A DNA stretch of 64,000 nt from Myxococcales bacterium (GTDB lineage: Bacteria > Myxococcota_A > Polyangia > Palsa-1104 > JAEUJZ01): assembly GCA_016794365.1 (NCBI GenBank), contig JAEUKB010000028.1, forward strand, positions 186,001 through 250,000. Reading direction: 5' to 3'. The notes under the pieces were generated by a model. It searched no databases. It was not told the DNA's origin and worked only from the letters and a program-made list of their open reading frames with translations. Position numbers and translations under genes: made by a program. How positions within the stretch are numbered: the stretch's first letter is position 1; each line of letters starts with the position of its first letter. Below, one piece after another: positions 16,978 to 29,679 of this stretch.

Positions 16978-18441
16978 CTAAAACAGTCCCAGCGCTTCGA
17001 TCGCATCGGCGAGTCGCTCGATGTCTTGCTCGAATCGATCGCTGTGATCGGGCAGCGCGGATCGCAGCGGCAAGAGCCCTTTTTTCACCCGCAGCCAATC
17101 GACAAACGCACGAGTCAGCCGCGAGTTTTTCCACAAGTCGTGAACGAAGGTTCCCAAGATCTGTCGCTCAGCGTCGATTGCTCCGTCGGGACCAGACTCG
17201 CTTTCAAACAGCGGCAGCGCTCCGCGATACAGCGGCCTGCCAGTGTGTATTTCGTATCCAGTCACTTCGCCTGCGTGCCCAAGCGGACTGTGCGCGCTGG
17301 GTCGATAGCGACACGGACGCACCAGCTTGTCGCGCTGAAACGCAAAGTCGATCGCCAAGAGCCCGAGCCCCGGAACCGAGCCTTCATCGGACTCAGTCTT
17401 ATCGGGATCAAAGAGCTGTCCGCCGAGCATCTCGAACCCGCCGCAGATGCCAACCAGCGGGGTCTTGCCCGCATGCGAAAGCAGCTCATCCGCGAGTCCA
17501 CAGCGACGAAGATACTGCAAATCCCAGACGGTGTTCTTCGAACCTGGAATGACGATCGCGTCGGGAGCCCCTAGCTCATCCGCGCGTCGCACGAACCGCA
17601 CATTCACGTTTTCTTCGACGGAAAGCGGCTCCAAATCCGTCGCGTTGGCAATGTGCGGCAGATACAGCACCGCGATGTCGATCTCTGGACTTGCGCAGCG
17701 ACGGAAACGAACGCGATCTTCTTCTTCCAGCGACAGATCCAAATACGGCAGCACAGCCAGCTGCACCGAGCCGATGTGTGGACGAACGAAGTCGAGTCCT
17801 CCGTCGAGAATTCTGGGATCCCCGCGAAACTTGTTGATCAAAAAGCTGCGCACCCGCGCCGCATCGCGAGGCGCTGTCAGCGACAGCACCCGCAGCGTGC
17901 CCAACATGTCCGCAAACACGCCGCCCTTGTCGATGTCAGTGACGATGTGAACATCCGCATCCAAGCGATCGGCCAGCCCGAAGTTCACCACGTCGAGCGC
18001 TCTGAGGTTCGGCTCCGCGCAGCTTCCCGCGCCTTCGACGATGATCTGATCGTAATCACGCCGCAGCATCGCAATCGCCGCGTCGATCGCTTGCCACTTC
18101 AGCGACTGAAGCTTGTCCGATCCGAAGTACTCCGTCGCGCTAACGTCGGCATACGGCTTCCCAAGCAAGATGAGCTGGCTGATCGCATCCGCCTTCGGCT
18201 TGAGCAGGATCGGATTCATCGCCACCGACGGAACTTGCTTCGCTGCGCGCGCTTGCACCGCCGTTGATCGCGCAATTTCTTCGCCCGCTTCCGTCGCATA
18301 CGAGTTCAGCGACATGTTCTGCGACTTCAGCGGCGCAACCCGCAGTCCGCGACGCGCAAACAGCCGACACAGCCCTGCCACCAGCGTGGTCTTGCCCGCG
18401 TTGGAGCTAGTCCCAAAGATCGCGATCGGCGCGCGCTTCAT
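16978..18441 (-). CDS. cobQ: Cobyric acid synthase (glutamine-hydrolysing)
   Basis: 487 residues from ATG 18441; ATG 18450 is nearly abutted by its GGGGG and is less likely. The N-terminus has the dethiobiotin-synthetase-like P-loop FGTSSNAGKTTL, then LKSQNMSLNSY and VEGAGSCAEPNLR. The C-terminal glutamine amidotransferase domain carries the nucleophile Cys in GICGGFEMLGG and the His in GTFVHDLW. The enzyme amidates adenosylcobyrinic a,c-diamide four times to cobyric acid. No other corrin-ring genes are in the window, so it may serve salvage of imported precursors with the BtuFCD-like genes. Confidence 0.93.
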   Translation of the reverse strand: MKRAPIAIFGTSSNAGKTTLVAGLCRLFARRGLRVAPLKSQNMSLNSYATEAGEEIARSTAVQARAAKQVPSVAMNPILLKPKADAISQLILLGKPYADVSATEYFGSDKLQSLKWQAIDAAIAMLRRDYDQIIVEGAGSCAEPNLRALDVVNFGLADRLDADVHIVTDIDKGGVFADMLGTLRVLSLTAPRDAARVRSFLINKFRGDPRILDGGLDFVRPHIGSVQLAVLPYLDLSLEEEDRVRFRRCASPEIDIAVLYLPHIANATDLEPLSVEENVNVRFVRRADELGAPDAIVIPGSKNTVWDLQYLRRCGLADELLSHAGKTPLVGICGGFEMLGGQLFDPDKTESDEGSVPGLGLLAIDFAFQRDKLVRPCRYRPSAHSPLGHAGEVTGYEIHTGRPLYRGALPLFESESGPDGAIDAERQILGTFVHDLWKNSRLTRAFVDWLRVKKGLLPLRSALPDHSDRFEQDIERLADAIEALGLF

Positions 18442-18480
18442 CCGCCACATCCCCCGCTGTTCGTCGCTGCAAAGACGCAG

Positions 18481-18756
18481 CTACTTGTAATCGACCGACT
18501 CTTGCTCTTTGAAGCCGTTTAGGCTCATACAGCGACGGAAGTGCGCATCAACGCGCGCTTTGACTTCCGCCTTTTCATCGCCCGACATGCCCGGACGCCA
18601 CGGCACCAGGTTTTCGGAATATTCTCGACAGAGATCCTTCTGGCGATCGACCACTTCCGACGGAGTGTCTTCGCGCTTCCACGACTTGCTCACTTCCGTA
18701 CAGGCAGACGAGCCGACGACCATAGATAGCAAAAACAGCCAGCCAAGCTTGTTCAC
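18481..18756 (-). CDS. Small lipoprotein of unknown function
   Basis: 91 residues starting from GTG 18756, chosen because GGGGAGAG lies nine bases upstream; an ATG at 18789 has no such site. The signal LFLLSMVVGSSAC ends in a lipobox cysteine. The mature part is short, charged and contains two further cysteines (DLCREYSE and FRRCMSLNG) that could form a disulfide. No family recognised. It sits 39 bp upstream of cobQ on the same strand. Confidence 0.6.
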   Translation of the reverse strand: MNKLGWLFLLSMVVGSSACTEVSKSWKREDTPSEVVDRQKDLCREYSENLVPWRPGMSGDEKAEVKARVDAHFRRCMSLNGFKEQESVDYK

Positions 18757-18846
18757 GAGTGCTCTCCCCAGACAATGGAATGAGCGCACTTTTGCACAAA
18801 ACAGGCCGCGATGTTCAAGCGACTTCGAGAGCGCGCCGCCCTGCCG

Positions 18847-19722
18847 TCAGCGACGCTTGTCCAGCGCACAGTCCAGCACACCGATCGGCACGAGCCCGAC
18901 GCTCTCCAGGTGCGCAACTTCGGTCCGCTGGCTCGTCGCTGACATCTGACTTAGCACGACTTCCGGCACGCCGTTTGAGTCCACATCGGCCACGACTTCC
19001 ACGCGCACCGTCTCGGCTGCGTGTCGCACCAGTCGCAGCGGAATCGTTCGCTCGGGCCGTCGTCCCGGCGTCAGAAACAGCACCTGCGTGCTCGCCGGAG
19101 GCTGCGTCGGATCGCCACAGCGCACATCGTCGATTCGTTCGCGTACACCATCTCCGTCGAGATCAACCAGCCACGTCGTCTGCGGAAGCGGCAGCATCCG
19201 TCGCTCTGGCTGCGTGCGCGCAAGCTCGTCGCAGGTATGCTTCATCCCGCGCAGCTGACTCGGCGTCTCGGGCTGATGCTCTGCGGGCCACGGCGGGGTC
19301 GTCATCACTGGATGCAGCGAATCCGACCACAGCGCCACCCGCTGCTCCGTCGCTGAGATCTCCAGACCCGCCAACGAATAGCCGGGCACTGACTTCCCAC
19401 CGAGAGAGCAACCGCTTGGCCCCGCAGACTGTAGCGTCGCAGACAGCGATCCCACAAGCCGCACCGTCGCTGAATCAGACAGCAGCGTCGCACAGTCCGC
19501 TCCAAGCCGCTTCTGACCGTGATCGTGACAAAACAGTGGCACTGCCTGCTGTGCCACGACGACGAACAAGACAGAACGACCCTGTCCCGCCAGGCTCGCA
19601 GGCTCAGCAAGCGGCGGCAGCGGTGGCGCAGTCGGCTTCGGTCCCGTCGTATCGTCCAGTCGATTACACGCCAACAGACCAAGCAGCGACGCCAAGCACG
19701 CAGTCACAGCGCGTGCCATCAT
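18847..19722 (-). CDS. Lipoprotein with EF-hand-like Asp-rich loops
   Basis: 291 residues with a lipobox signal (SLLGLLAC) and a Pro-rich linker. Two loops, DLDGDGVRERIDDV and DVDSNGVPEVVLSQM, are of the FG-GAP/dockerin-like calcium-binding type (D-x-D-x-D/N-G-x-x-E). Several cysteines suggest disulfides in the periplasm or on the surface. Function unknown. It begins 3 bp after the end of the FKBP gene, so both are probably co-transcribed. Confidence 0.6.
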   Translation of the reverse strand: MMARAVTACLASLLGLLACNRLDDTTGPKPTAPPLPPLAEPASLAGQGRSVLFVVVAQQAVPLFCHDHGQKRLGADCATLLSDSATVRLVGSLSATLQSAGPSGCSLGGKSVPGYSLAGLEISATEQRVALWSDSLHPVMTTPPWPAEHQPETPSQLRGMKHTCDELARTQPERRMLPLPQTTWLVDLDGDGVRERIDDVRCGDPTQPPASTQVLFLTPGRRPERTIPLRLVRHAAETVRVEVVADVDSNGVPEVVLSQMSATSQRTEVAHLESVGLVPIGVLDCALDKRR

Positions 19723-19725
19723 ACG

Positions 19726-20250
19726 TCACGAGCGCTTGCTCTTTTTGCCCGGCTTTTCCGGCGCAGCGACGATGTCCACCAGCTCGACATCGAACACCAG
19801 CATACCGTGCGGTCCACCCGGTCGCCGAGGCGTATCGCCATACGCCTGATCCGACGGGATCCACATCCGACGCTTTTCACCCGGGACCATCAGCTTCAGA
19901 CCTTCTTGCCAGCCTCGGATCAGCAGATCGATCGGAAACTGCGCGACGAAGCCAGCGCCTTTCTTTTCCGACGTATCAAACAGCTTTCCGTCGGTCATCC
20001 AGCCCGAGTAACGGACCTTGACCTCACAGCCTGCCGTCGGATGAGCGCTGCCCGTTCCTTTGCTCAGCACCTTGGTTACCAGGCCGGACTTGGTCTTTTC
20101 CCCGTCGGCTGGCGGCGCGGCCACGTCGGACGGAGCAGGTATATCCGGCAGCGCAGGCTTGGCATCCGCAGGCTTGTCTCCCTCGGCAGCCAACGCAGGC
20201 GTCCCGACACAGAGCAGACCCAAAACAGCGAAGCGAAGGACTGTTGTCAT
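19726..20250 (-). CDS. FKBP-type peptidyl-prolyl cis-trans isomerase, exported
   Basis: 174 residues: signal peptide (FAVLGLLCVGTPALAA), a Pro/Ala/Asp-rich linker, then one FKBP domain with VKVRYSGWMTDGKLFDTS, GWQEGLKLMVPGEKRRMWIP and AYGDTPRRPGGPHGMLVFDVELVDI. These carry the rotamase-pocket aromatic and Asp residues. It should assist folding of periplasmic or surface proteins. A Lys-rich C-terminus ends the protein. The gene diverges from mfd with 55 bp between starts. Confidence 0.9.
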   Translation of the reverse strand: MTTVLRFAVLGLLCVGTPALAAEGDKPADAKPALPDIPAPSDVAAPPADGEKTKSGLVTKVLSKGTGSAHPTAGCEVKVRYSGWMTDGKLFDTSEKKGAGFVAQFPIDLLIRGWQEGLKLMVPGEKRRMWIPSDQAYGDTPRRPGGPHGMLVFDVELVDIVAAPEKPGKKSKRS

Positions 20251-20305
20251 GAAGTCACTTTACTTTGCCGACTCCGCGCTCGGCAATGCGGTATAACGCC
20301 CCGCC

Positions 20306-23948
<3,643 letters not shown>

Positions 23949-23959
<11 letters not shown>

Positions 23960-25298
23960 CACGACGCAGCCAGCGAAGCTGCGAGGCAAGCAACAGCGCG
24001 CCCAGCAGCAGGCCCGCCGAGATCACCGCGAAATACTGCGCATGCGACCAGCGGGTCCAGTACGCGCCCAGCACACCGACCAAGCGATTGCCGCTCGCCG
24101 TCGAGAGCAGCCACACGCCAATCATCACACCGACCCAGCGCGGCGGCGCCAGCTTGCTGACTATCGACAGACCGACCGGCGAAAGCAGCAGCTCTCCGAC
24201 GGTGAAGACGAAGTAATAGCTAACGAGCCACAGCATGTGCGCGCGTCCTGCGCCGGTCTTCGTCGCACACAGGCTCATCAGACCGAACGCCGTTGCTGCC
24301 AAAAGCAGTCCTGCAACGATCTTGACCGCGCTGTGAATGCCGCGACCGCGACTGAAGCGATCGAGCATCGCCGTCAGAGGCACCGTCAGCAAGATGATGA
24401 ACCAGCTTCCCAAGCTGGAAAACTGCTCGGGCGCAAGCTGCATCGACCAGCCAAACACAGACAGCGCGCGATCGGTGTTGTCTCGCGCCCAGAACGCCAG
24501 CGACGATCCCGTCTGCATCATCGCGGTCCAAAACGGCAGCGCACAGACGCTGATCAAGATCAGCGCAATCACCCGTCGAGTCGCCGACGAAGTCTGCTCT
24601 GGCAAGCCAGGCAGCACCGCATGCGACAGGTCTTTCGGCTGATACGTTCGAGAAAACGCGAGCAGCACCGCGACCGCCAAGACCAGACCCGCGCCCGCCG
24701 CCGAAAACGCCACACGCCAGCCATAATGCATCCGCAGAAAGCCACCGATGAGCGGCGAGATCGCACCACCGACGTTCACCGCCAAATAAAAGTACGAAAA
24801 GGCGCTGTCTCGTCGCGGATCTCCCTGGGCATACAGGCTACCGACCAGCGTTGCGATGTTCGGCTTAAACAGTCCGTTGCCCAGCACGAGCAGCCCAAAC
24901 CACAGCAGCATCGTGTCTTTCGACGCGAGCGCAAATCCAAAGTATCCGACGGACAAAAGCGCCGCACCGATCGCCACCCAGACCGGACGACTGAGCCCAC
25001 GCTCGGCGATATAGCCACCGAGGAGCGGCGAAAAATACACCGCCGTGATGTAGTAGCTAAACCACTTCATCGACTCTGCTTCGGACAGCTGCCAGCGCTC
25101 GTTCATGTAGAGCACGAGCAGCGACATCATCAGAAAGAAGCCAAAGCGCTCCCACAGCTCGACAAATGCCAGCGTCCAAAACGCACGCGGATGACCCAAA
25201 AGCCCCGGCTGTTCCGTGATGGCAGGCAGCCCGACTGGTGTTAGGTGCGTCGCCTCTCTCGGCTGACGCTGGGTTTTGGCAGCAGGACCATTCTCCAT
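23949..25298 (-). CDS. POT/PTR2-family proton-dependent peptide transporter
   Basis: 449 residues with about 12-14 hydrophobic helices. The family ExxERF motif is present as ELWERFGFF near the N-terminus, with YFFxxNxGG-like FYLAVNVGGAISP about residue 175. These inner-membrane symporters bring in di- and tripeptides. No peptidase or regulator is adjacent. The 181-bp gap upstream separates it from a divergent lipoprotein gene and presumably holds both promoters. Confidence 0.88.
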
Positions 25299-25494
25299 GA
25301 CTCAATACTCCAGATTGCTAGACCCCGACGGTGACTTGCAAAACCTCGGGCAGCCGCGCGGACAATAAGCGCTCCATGTACGCGGTGCAAAGATTCCCTC
25401 GCACTTTTTCTTTTTCCGTCGAGACAGCGCCAAGCTTTCTTGACCCCACGCGCGCTAGCTGCTACTCCGACTGGCAACTGTGGAGCTCTCGCTG

Positions 25495-26472
25495 ATGCTG
25501 CCTTCTTCGTTTGCGCGTCTCGCTTCTCACCTCACGCTGTGGGGAGCGCTGACGCTGGCCCTCGGATCAACCGGTTGTGATGAGCCGGGGCCGTCTCTGC
25601 CCGACCTCAGCGACATGTCCAAGCCGACCGCTGACATGCGCCAGACCTGTGATGGATCCGTCAACACCCCTGTCGATTTGGGCAGCACCGGCACTGGTCG
25701 CCCCATCAAGCCCGGCGACATCGGTAGCCCGTGTACCAAAGACGCTGATTGTCTTCAAGGTAGCGGGCAGCGCGTCTGTTTCAAGACGAACTTGCTCAAC
25801 GACGCCAAAGGAGCAGCCACCCCAGGTGGGTATTGCTCCGCACTGTGTGGCGGCGACGTAGACTGTGGGACCGACAACTACTGTGTCAGCTTCGCCCCCG
25901 CCCCCGGAGCCTACTGCGTCGCAGGCTGCAAAGACGCGGTGACCTGTCGCAAAAACGACTATTTGTGCATGTTCCTCGACACGGTCAGCGCTTGCTTGCC
26001 GCGCTTTGCAAGCATGACCTGCAATCCCAGCGATCCCAGCGCGTGCAAGACCGTCCTCACCAGCCCGGCGGGACTCGAGGGCGGCTGCGTTCGTCAAGCC
26101 TACGAAGACGATCGCTCGGGCATCTGCTATCCGACGTGCCAGCTCGGCCAGAGCTGTCCCAAGGACTCCAGCGGCGCGACGCTAAGCTGTCGCTTCCTAA
26201 GCAGCTATCCGACGGGAGATCGCTACACCGGCAACCTCTGTCTACCGACTCCGAGCGTGCTGCCCAAGCCCGAGGGATCAACCTGCATCTACGCCGACGA
26301 GTGCCAGACCGGACTTCAGTGCGATCGCCCTTATGTTTCCGACGGAAAAGCCACGCAGCGCTGTCGCAAGCTCTGTGACCTAAGCGCCGCGACATCCGAC
26401 TGTCCGACGGGACAAGCCTGCATCAACGTGTTTGGAACTTGCTCAGGCGCTGGGCTGTGTCGTCCGCTGTAA
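25495..26472 (+). CDS. Cysteine-rich lipoprotein (Myxococcota-type surface protein)
   Basis: 325 residues from ATG 25495 (GGAG nine bases upstream); a GTG at 25480 is possible. The signal ends LALGSTGC. A linker SLPDLSDMSKPTADM precedes repeated cysteine modules of the pattern C-x-x-D-x-D-C-x-x-G-x-x-C (for example CTKDADCLQG, CGGDVDCGTDNYC and CIYADECQTGLQC), which should form disulfide-bonded knots outside the cytoplasm. The same module occurs in the FG-GAP lipoprotein at 44760. Function unknown. Confidence 0.7.
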   Translation: MLPSSFARLASHLTLWGALTLALGSTGCDEPGPSLPDLSDMSKPTADMRQTCDGSVNTPVDLGSTGTGRPIKPGDIGSPCTKDADCLQGSGQRVCFKTNLLNDAKGAATPGGYCSALCGGDVDCGTDNYCVSFAPAPGAYCVAGCKDAVTCRKNDYLCMFLDTVSACLPRFASMTCNPSDPSACKTVLTSPAGLEGGCVRQAYEDDRSGICYPTCQLGQSCPKDSSGATLSCRFLSSYPTGDRYTGNLCLPTPSVLPKPEGSTCIYADECQTGLQCDRPYVSDGKATQRCRKLCDLSAATSDCPTGQACINVFGTCSGAGLCRPL

Positions 26473-26477
26473 CCGTC

Positions 26478-27101
26478 ATGCTCTGGTCGGTCTTCGACGA
26501 GCTGGTCCAGTCCACAACGAGCGATCCGGCGCTGGTGATCGAAGCGCGTCGGATTTTTTCGTCGCTGACAGGTCAAGTCGAGCCCGATCACGAGCTGTAC
26601 GCCGAGCGCAGCGATGCCTTCGTCGATTGGTTTCTGTTCGAGCAGCGTGATGAAGCGGGTCTGTCTCGCGTCGAGCAGCGACTTCAGACCTTGCCCACCG
26701 ACGACAGCAGACGACCCTATTTGCAAGCGCTGCGCTCGTCACATCGCAGCTTGTTTCAGGTCGTACGCTTTCTGCCGCAAGGGCTGCTGCTCGATGATCT
26801 GATCGGTGGCGGTCGCTTTGCCGTCGAAGAGCGTCGGCGCTTGCCCGGAGTGTCCACCGACGATGTCTTTGAGGCACGTCTGTTTCCCGATCCCGACCGC
26901 AGACCGGCGCTGTGCTTTGGTCGCGCGCTGCTGTTTCATCCGCGTGAAGCAGCCGTCGCGGTCCGTGAGCAAGTGCGTCTCGGCCAGCTTCGCGCCGAGC
27001 CACGAACGGCTTTGCTATCGAGGCTGCTCCGTCTGCGTCTGCGCTGCTTCGCGTATCGACATGTCTCTGCCGAGCGAATTTATGCGCAAGGCATCGTCTA
27101 A
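26478..27101 (+). CDS. Hypothetical protein
   Basis: 207 residues from ATG 26478, five bases after the stop of the lipoprotein gene; an in-frame start at 26439 would overlap that gene. No signal peptide or membrane helix is evident. The protein is mainly helical and Arg/Leu-rich, with FLPQGLLLDDLIGGGRFAVE as a distinctive stretch. I do not recognise a family. Close spacing suggests co-transcription with the upstream gene, and it ends 54 bp before the cyclophilin gene. Confidence 0.55.
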   Translation: MLWSVFDELVQSTTSDPALVIEARRIFSSLTGQVEPDHELYAERSDAFVDWFLFEQRDEAGLSRVEQRLQTLPTDDSRRPYLQALRSSHRSLFQVVRFLPQGLLLDDLIGGGRFAVEERRRLPGVSTDDVFEARLFPDPDRRPALCFGRALLFHPREAAVAVREQVRLGQLRAEPRTALLSRLLRLRLRCFAYRHVSAERIYAQGIV

Positions 27102-27155
27102 CCAAGCGAAGCGCTCATCGACTTCGTTCCGATTTTCGACCGAGGAGAACACGCA

Positions 27156-27881
27156 ATGAACACCGCATCCCTGTCTGTTGTGCTTGGCTTTGTGCTCGCG
27201 GGACTTCCGCTGGCTGCGCTCGCTGCCCCGCCCGATCCCGTCGGTGGCAAGTTCACCATCGAAGAAGCCGTCAAAGGCATTGCTGGCAAAGGCCCGCTGA
27301 CCGCTCACATCGAGACCTCGATGGGTTCTTTCCACTGCGAGCTGTTCGAGCAAAACGCGCCGATCACCGTCGCCAACTTCGTCGGTCTGGCCCGTGGTCT
27401 GCGACCGTTTCTCAACCCTGCGACGGGCGTGTGGGAAAAGAAGCCGTTTTACGACGGGCTCACGTTCCACCGCGTCATCCCGTCGTTCATGATTCAGGGC
27501 GGCGACATCAAGGGCAACGGCACTGGCGAGCCCGGCTACACCATCCCCGACGAAAAAAACGCTCCGTATCGCTTCGATCGCGGTGGCGTGCTGGCCATGG
27601 CCAACCGAGGCCCCAACACCGCTGGATCGCAGTTCTTCATCACCGAGGCTCCGCAGCCTGCGCTCGACGACGGAGGCGCAGCCGGTGGCCACTATCAGAT
27701 CTTCGGCCAGTGTCAGGAAGTGCAGCTCGTCGGCAAGATCGCCGGGGTTCCGCGCACCCCGATGGATCGTCCGATGACCGACGTGAAGATCACCAAAGTC
27801 ACCTTCGAGCGCGCATCGAAAGAGCCCGCCCAGACGCCCAAAGGCACGCCCGCAAAGCCCGCAGCCAAGCCTGCAAAGTAG
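27156..27881 (+). CDS. Cyclophilin-type peptidyl-prolyl cis-trans isomerase, exported
   Basis: 241 residues with a signal peptide (VVLGFVLAGLPLAALAAP) and an AGGAGA-like site (GAGGAGA) before ATG 27156. The cyclophilin core shows FHRVIPSFMIQGGD (catalytic Arg), NTAGSQFFI and a GGHYQIFGQC loop, followed by a Lys/Pro/Ala tail. It should act on periplasmic proteins. With the FKBP at 19726 it gives the window two secreted prolyl isomerases of different folds. Confidence 0.92.
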   Translation: MNTASLSVVLGFVLAGLPLAALAAPPDPVGGKFTIEEAVKGIAGKGPLTAHIETSMGSFHCELFEQNAPITVANFVGLARGLRPFLNPATGVWEKKPFYDGLTFHRVIPSFMIQGGDIKGNGTGEPGYTIPDEKNAPYRFDRGGVLAMANRGPNTAGSQFFITEAPQPALDDGGAAGGHYQIFGQCQEVQLVGKIAGVPRTPMDRPMTDVKITKVTFERASKEPAQTPKGTPAKPAAKPAK

Positions 27882-27919
27882 TCACCGTGGGCGGGTCTGC
27901 GCTCACGTCAGCAGCGCTG

Positions 27920-28489
27920 TCAGTTGATAAACCGTCGATTGCCGCGCTTGGACAGATACAGTCCCACCAGCTCGTCGCTCGATGAGTGCGCATCCGTCGC
28001 TTCCGACTTGTCGCTTGGCCGCGCGCTCTTTTCGTCGGAATGCGCGGTCCATTCGGGCTCTTCGATCGTCAGCAGCGCGTCGGGATCGCCATCATCAAAC
28101 AGCTCGTCTTCGAGATCAGCGTCGTCGTTGAGCGGCCCGGCCTGATGATGCAGCAGTCGCCAGTCGTCGGCTTCTCGAATGAAGATGTTGGTCGCCACCA
28201 GCCGTCCTTCTCGGAACGACTCTTCACAGACCACCAGCGCCGTATCGCCACAGAGCTGCACGCTCGCGTCTTCGGGATAGATCGCGGGTAGGTTCGACTG
28301 ATGAAGGATGGTTTCCCAGCTTGCCATCACGGTTTCTTGCCCACGCAGAGGCTGCCAGCCGGGATGGATGCACGACACATTCGGACCTTGGGACCAGACC
28401 TGCTTCATCAGATCCACGTTGCGCTCACGAAGCGCTGCATAGAAAGCCTGGTTCTGAGCGAGCACACACGCCTCGTCCAGCGCGGCCAT
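27920..28489 (-). CDS. SnoaL/NTF2-like domain protein
   Basis: 189 residues from ATG 28489, chosen for AAGGA eight bases upstream; ATG 28504 is an alternative. The first 125 residues form an NTF2-like cone: a helix with NQAFYAALRERNVDLMKQVW, then VSCIHPGWQPLRGQETVMASW and a strand run ending DDWRLLHHQAGP. This matches calcium/calmodulin-kinase-association-like or SnoaL-like proteins, often stand-alone and of unknown ligand. An acidic tail follows. It is divergent from the kinase gene fragment. Confidence 0.72.
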   Translation of the reverse strand: MAALDEACVLAQNQAFYAALRERNVDLMKQVWSQGPNVSCIHPGWQPLRGQETVMASWETILHQSNLPAIYPEDASVQLCGDTALVVCEESFREGRLVATNIFIREADDWRLLHHQAGPLNDDADLEDELFDDGDPDALLTIEEPEWTAHSDEKSARPSDKSEATDAHSSSDELVGLYLSKRGNRRFIN

Positions 28490-28755
28490 CTGAATGTCCT
28501 TCATCTGCGTCACGCAGAGCGGATACGACAAACTGCCAGCCTTTGCAATGCGGAAGCAGGCGCGCGCGGTCCGGGTGCTGATCTTTGGCGACTTCACGCA
28601 CTTTGCGCAGCGGCTCGACACCAAAAAGGTGCTGTCTGCACCCACACTTGCAGCACAGCGCGCAACCAAATGGGTCTTCGAGGCCAAAAAACCGTCGCAG
28701 CATGTTACGATGCCGCATAGGGGGAGCGGGGATTGGCTACCTCAGACAGGGCACC

Positions 28756-29151
28756 ATGATCGGTCAACTCGTTGGACATTACAAAGTCGTCCGCAAGATC
28801 GGCGACGGCGGCATGGGAAGCGTGTTCGAAGCCGTGCATGAGACGATCGGTCGGCGAGTCGCGGTCAAGGTGCTCAAACCGCAGTTCTCAAAAGACAAAA
28901 ACGTCGTCACCCGCTTCTTCAACGAAGCGCGCGCGGTCAACATTGTTTCGCATCCTGGCGTCGTCGGAAGCTTCGACTATGGCGAAATGCCCGACGGCAC
29001 CGCCTACATCGTCATGGAGTACCTCGAAGGCGAGTCGCTGTCGGCGCGCATCAAGCGCACCGCCGGACCGTTCGGCTTCGACGCACTCCGCATCGGTCGC
29101 CAAATCGGAGCCGCCCTCGCCGCCGCCCACTCCAAAGGAATCATTCACAGA
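28756..29151 (+). pseudogene. Ser/Thr protein kinase, 5' part (N-lobe to HR of the HRD motif)
   Basis: 132 codons of a Hanks-type kinase from ATG 28756: Gly-rich loop IGDGGMGSVFEA, ATP-anchoring Lys38 in VAVKVLK, helix-C Glu, hinge VMEYLEGESL and AAHSKGIIHR. The next codon should be the catalytic Asp, but the reading frame runs into the insertion and stops at 29268 with unrelated residues. The rest of the gene resumes at 32578. Deleting 29152-32577 gives a continuous 532-residue kinase. As it stands neither part can form a whole kinase. Confidence 0.88.
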
Positions 29152-29185
29152 GAAAATTACAGTTTTTCTAAGACTTGTTTCCACC

Positions 29186-29203
29186 TTGGCCACGATTGGC
29201 CAC
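29186..29203. repeat. Short direct repeat near the left end of the insertion
   Basis: TTGGCCAC occurs at 29186-29193 and again at 29196-29203, two bases apart. It lies about 35 bp inside the left boundary and could be a protein-binding site, but its size also allows chance. Confidence 0.3.
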
Positions 29204-29372
29204 AGCGACGGAGAAACAAGCCATGCACTATCACAGCATCCGTAACAGCAAGTCGCGCTCTCACCTAACATCATCACGTAATACAGATCACAAAGTACGC
29301 CAACTTAACAGCAATTGGATCTTCTGCGACCGCTGCTTGGAATCTGTGACCGCGTGCTGGTAGGCTGGATGT

Positions 29373-29663
29373 ATGCAGAAGCCGCCGATCGTTCTTCCCG
29401 TCGAGCTAGGCGTGTCCATCGAGGACATGTTCCGACCCGTCGATCGTGCGACGGTTCCCGAACTGGCCGATCTGCTCGACCTTCTCGCTGAGCGTCATCC
29501 GCTCGTGCTGGCGGCGGTGGCCGACGTGGATCGCTCGCTGATTTGGGCGATGCAGGAAAACACGCCGCTCCAGAACCTCGACAACTGCGCCCAGATGGCG
29601 CGTGACGTAGCGTCGATAACGGCCCCCGCGCCGTCGTCGCAGTCAGATCGCCCAGCAGCGTAG
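29373..29663 (+). CDS. Small hypothetical protein paired with a nucleotidyltransferase-like gene
   Basis: 96 residues, acidic and helical, with LADLLDLLAERHPLVLAAVA in the middle and a Ser/Pro/Ala tail. No helix-turn-helix, HEPN RxxxxH motif or signal peptide is visible. Codon choice is GC-rich like the chromosome. It ends 16 bp before the nucleotidyltransferase-like gene on the same strand, so the two form a likely operon. A two-gene conflict or toxin-antitoxin-type module is one possibility, inferred from the pairing only. Confidence 0.5.
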   Translation: MQKPPIVLPVELGVSIEDMFRPVDRATVPELADLLDLLAERHPLVLAAVADVDRSLIWAMQENTPLQNLDNCAQMARDVASITAPAPSSQSDRPAA

Positions 29664-29679
29664 CACCGCAGCCATTCCC

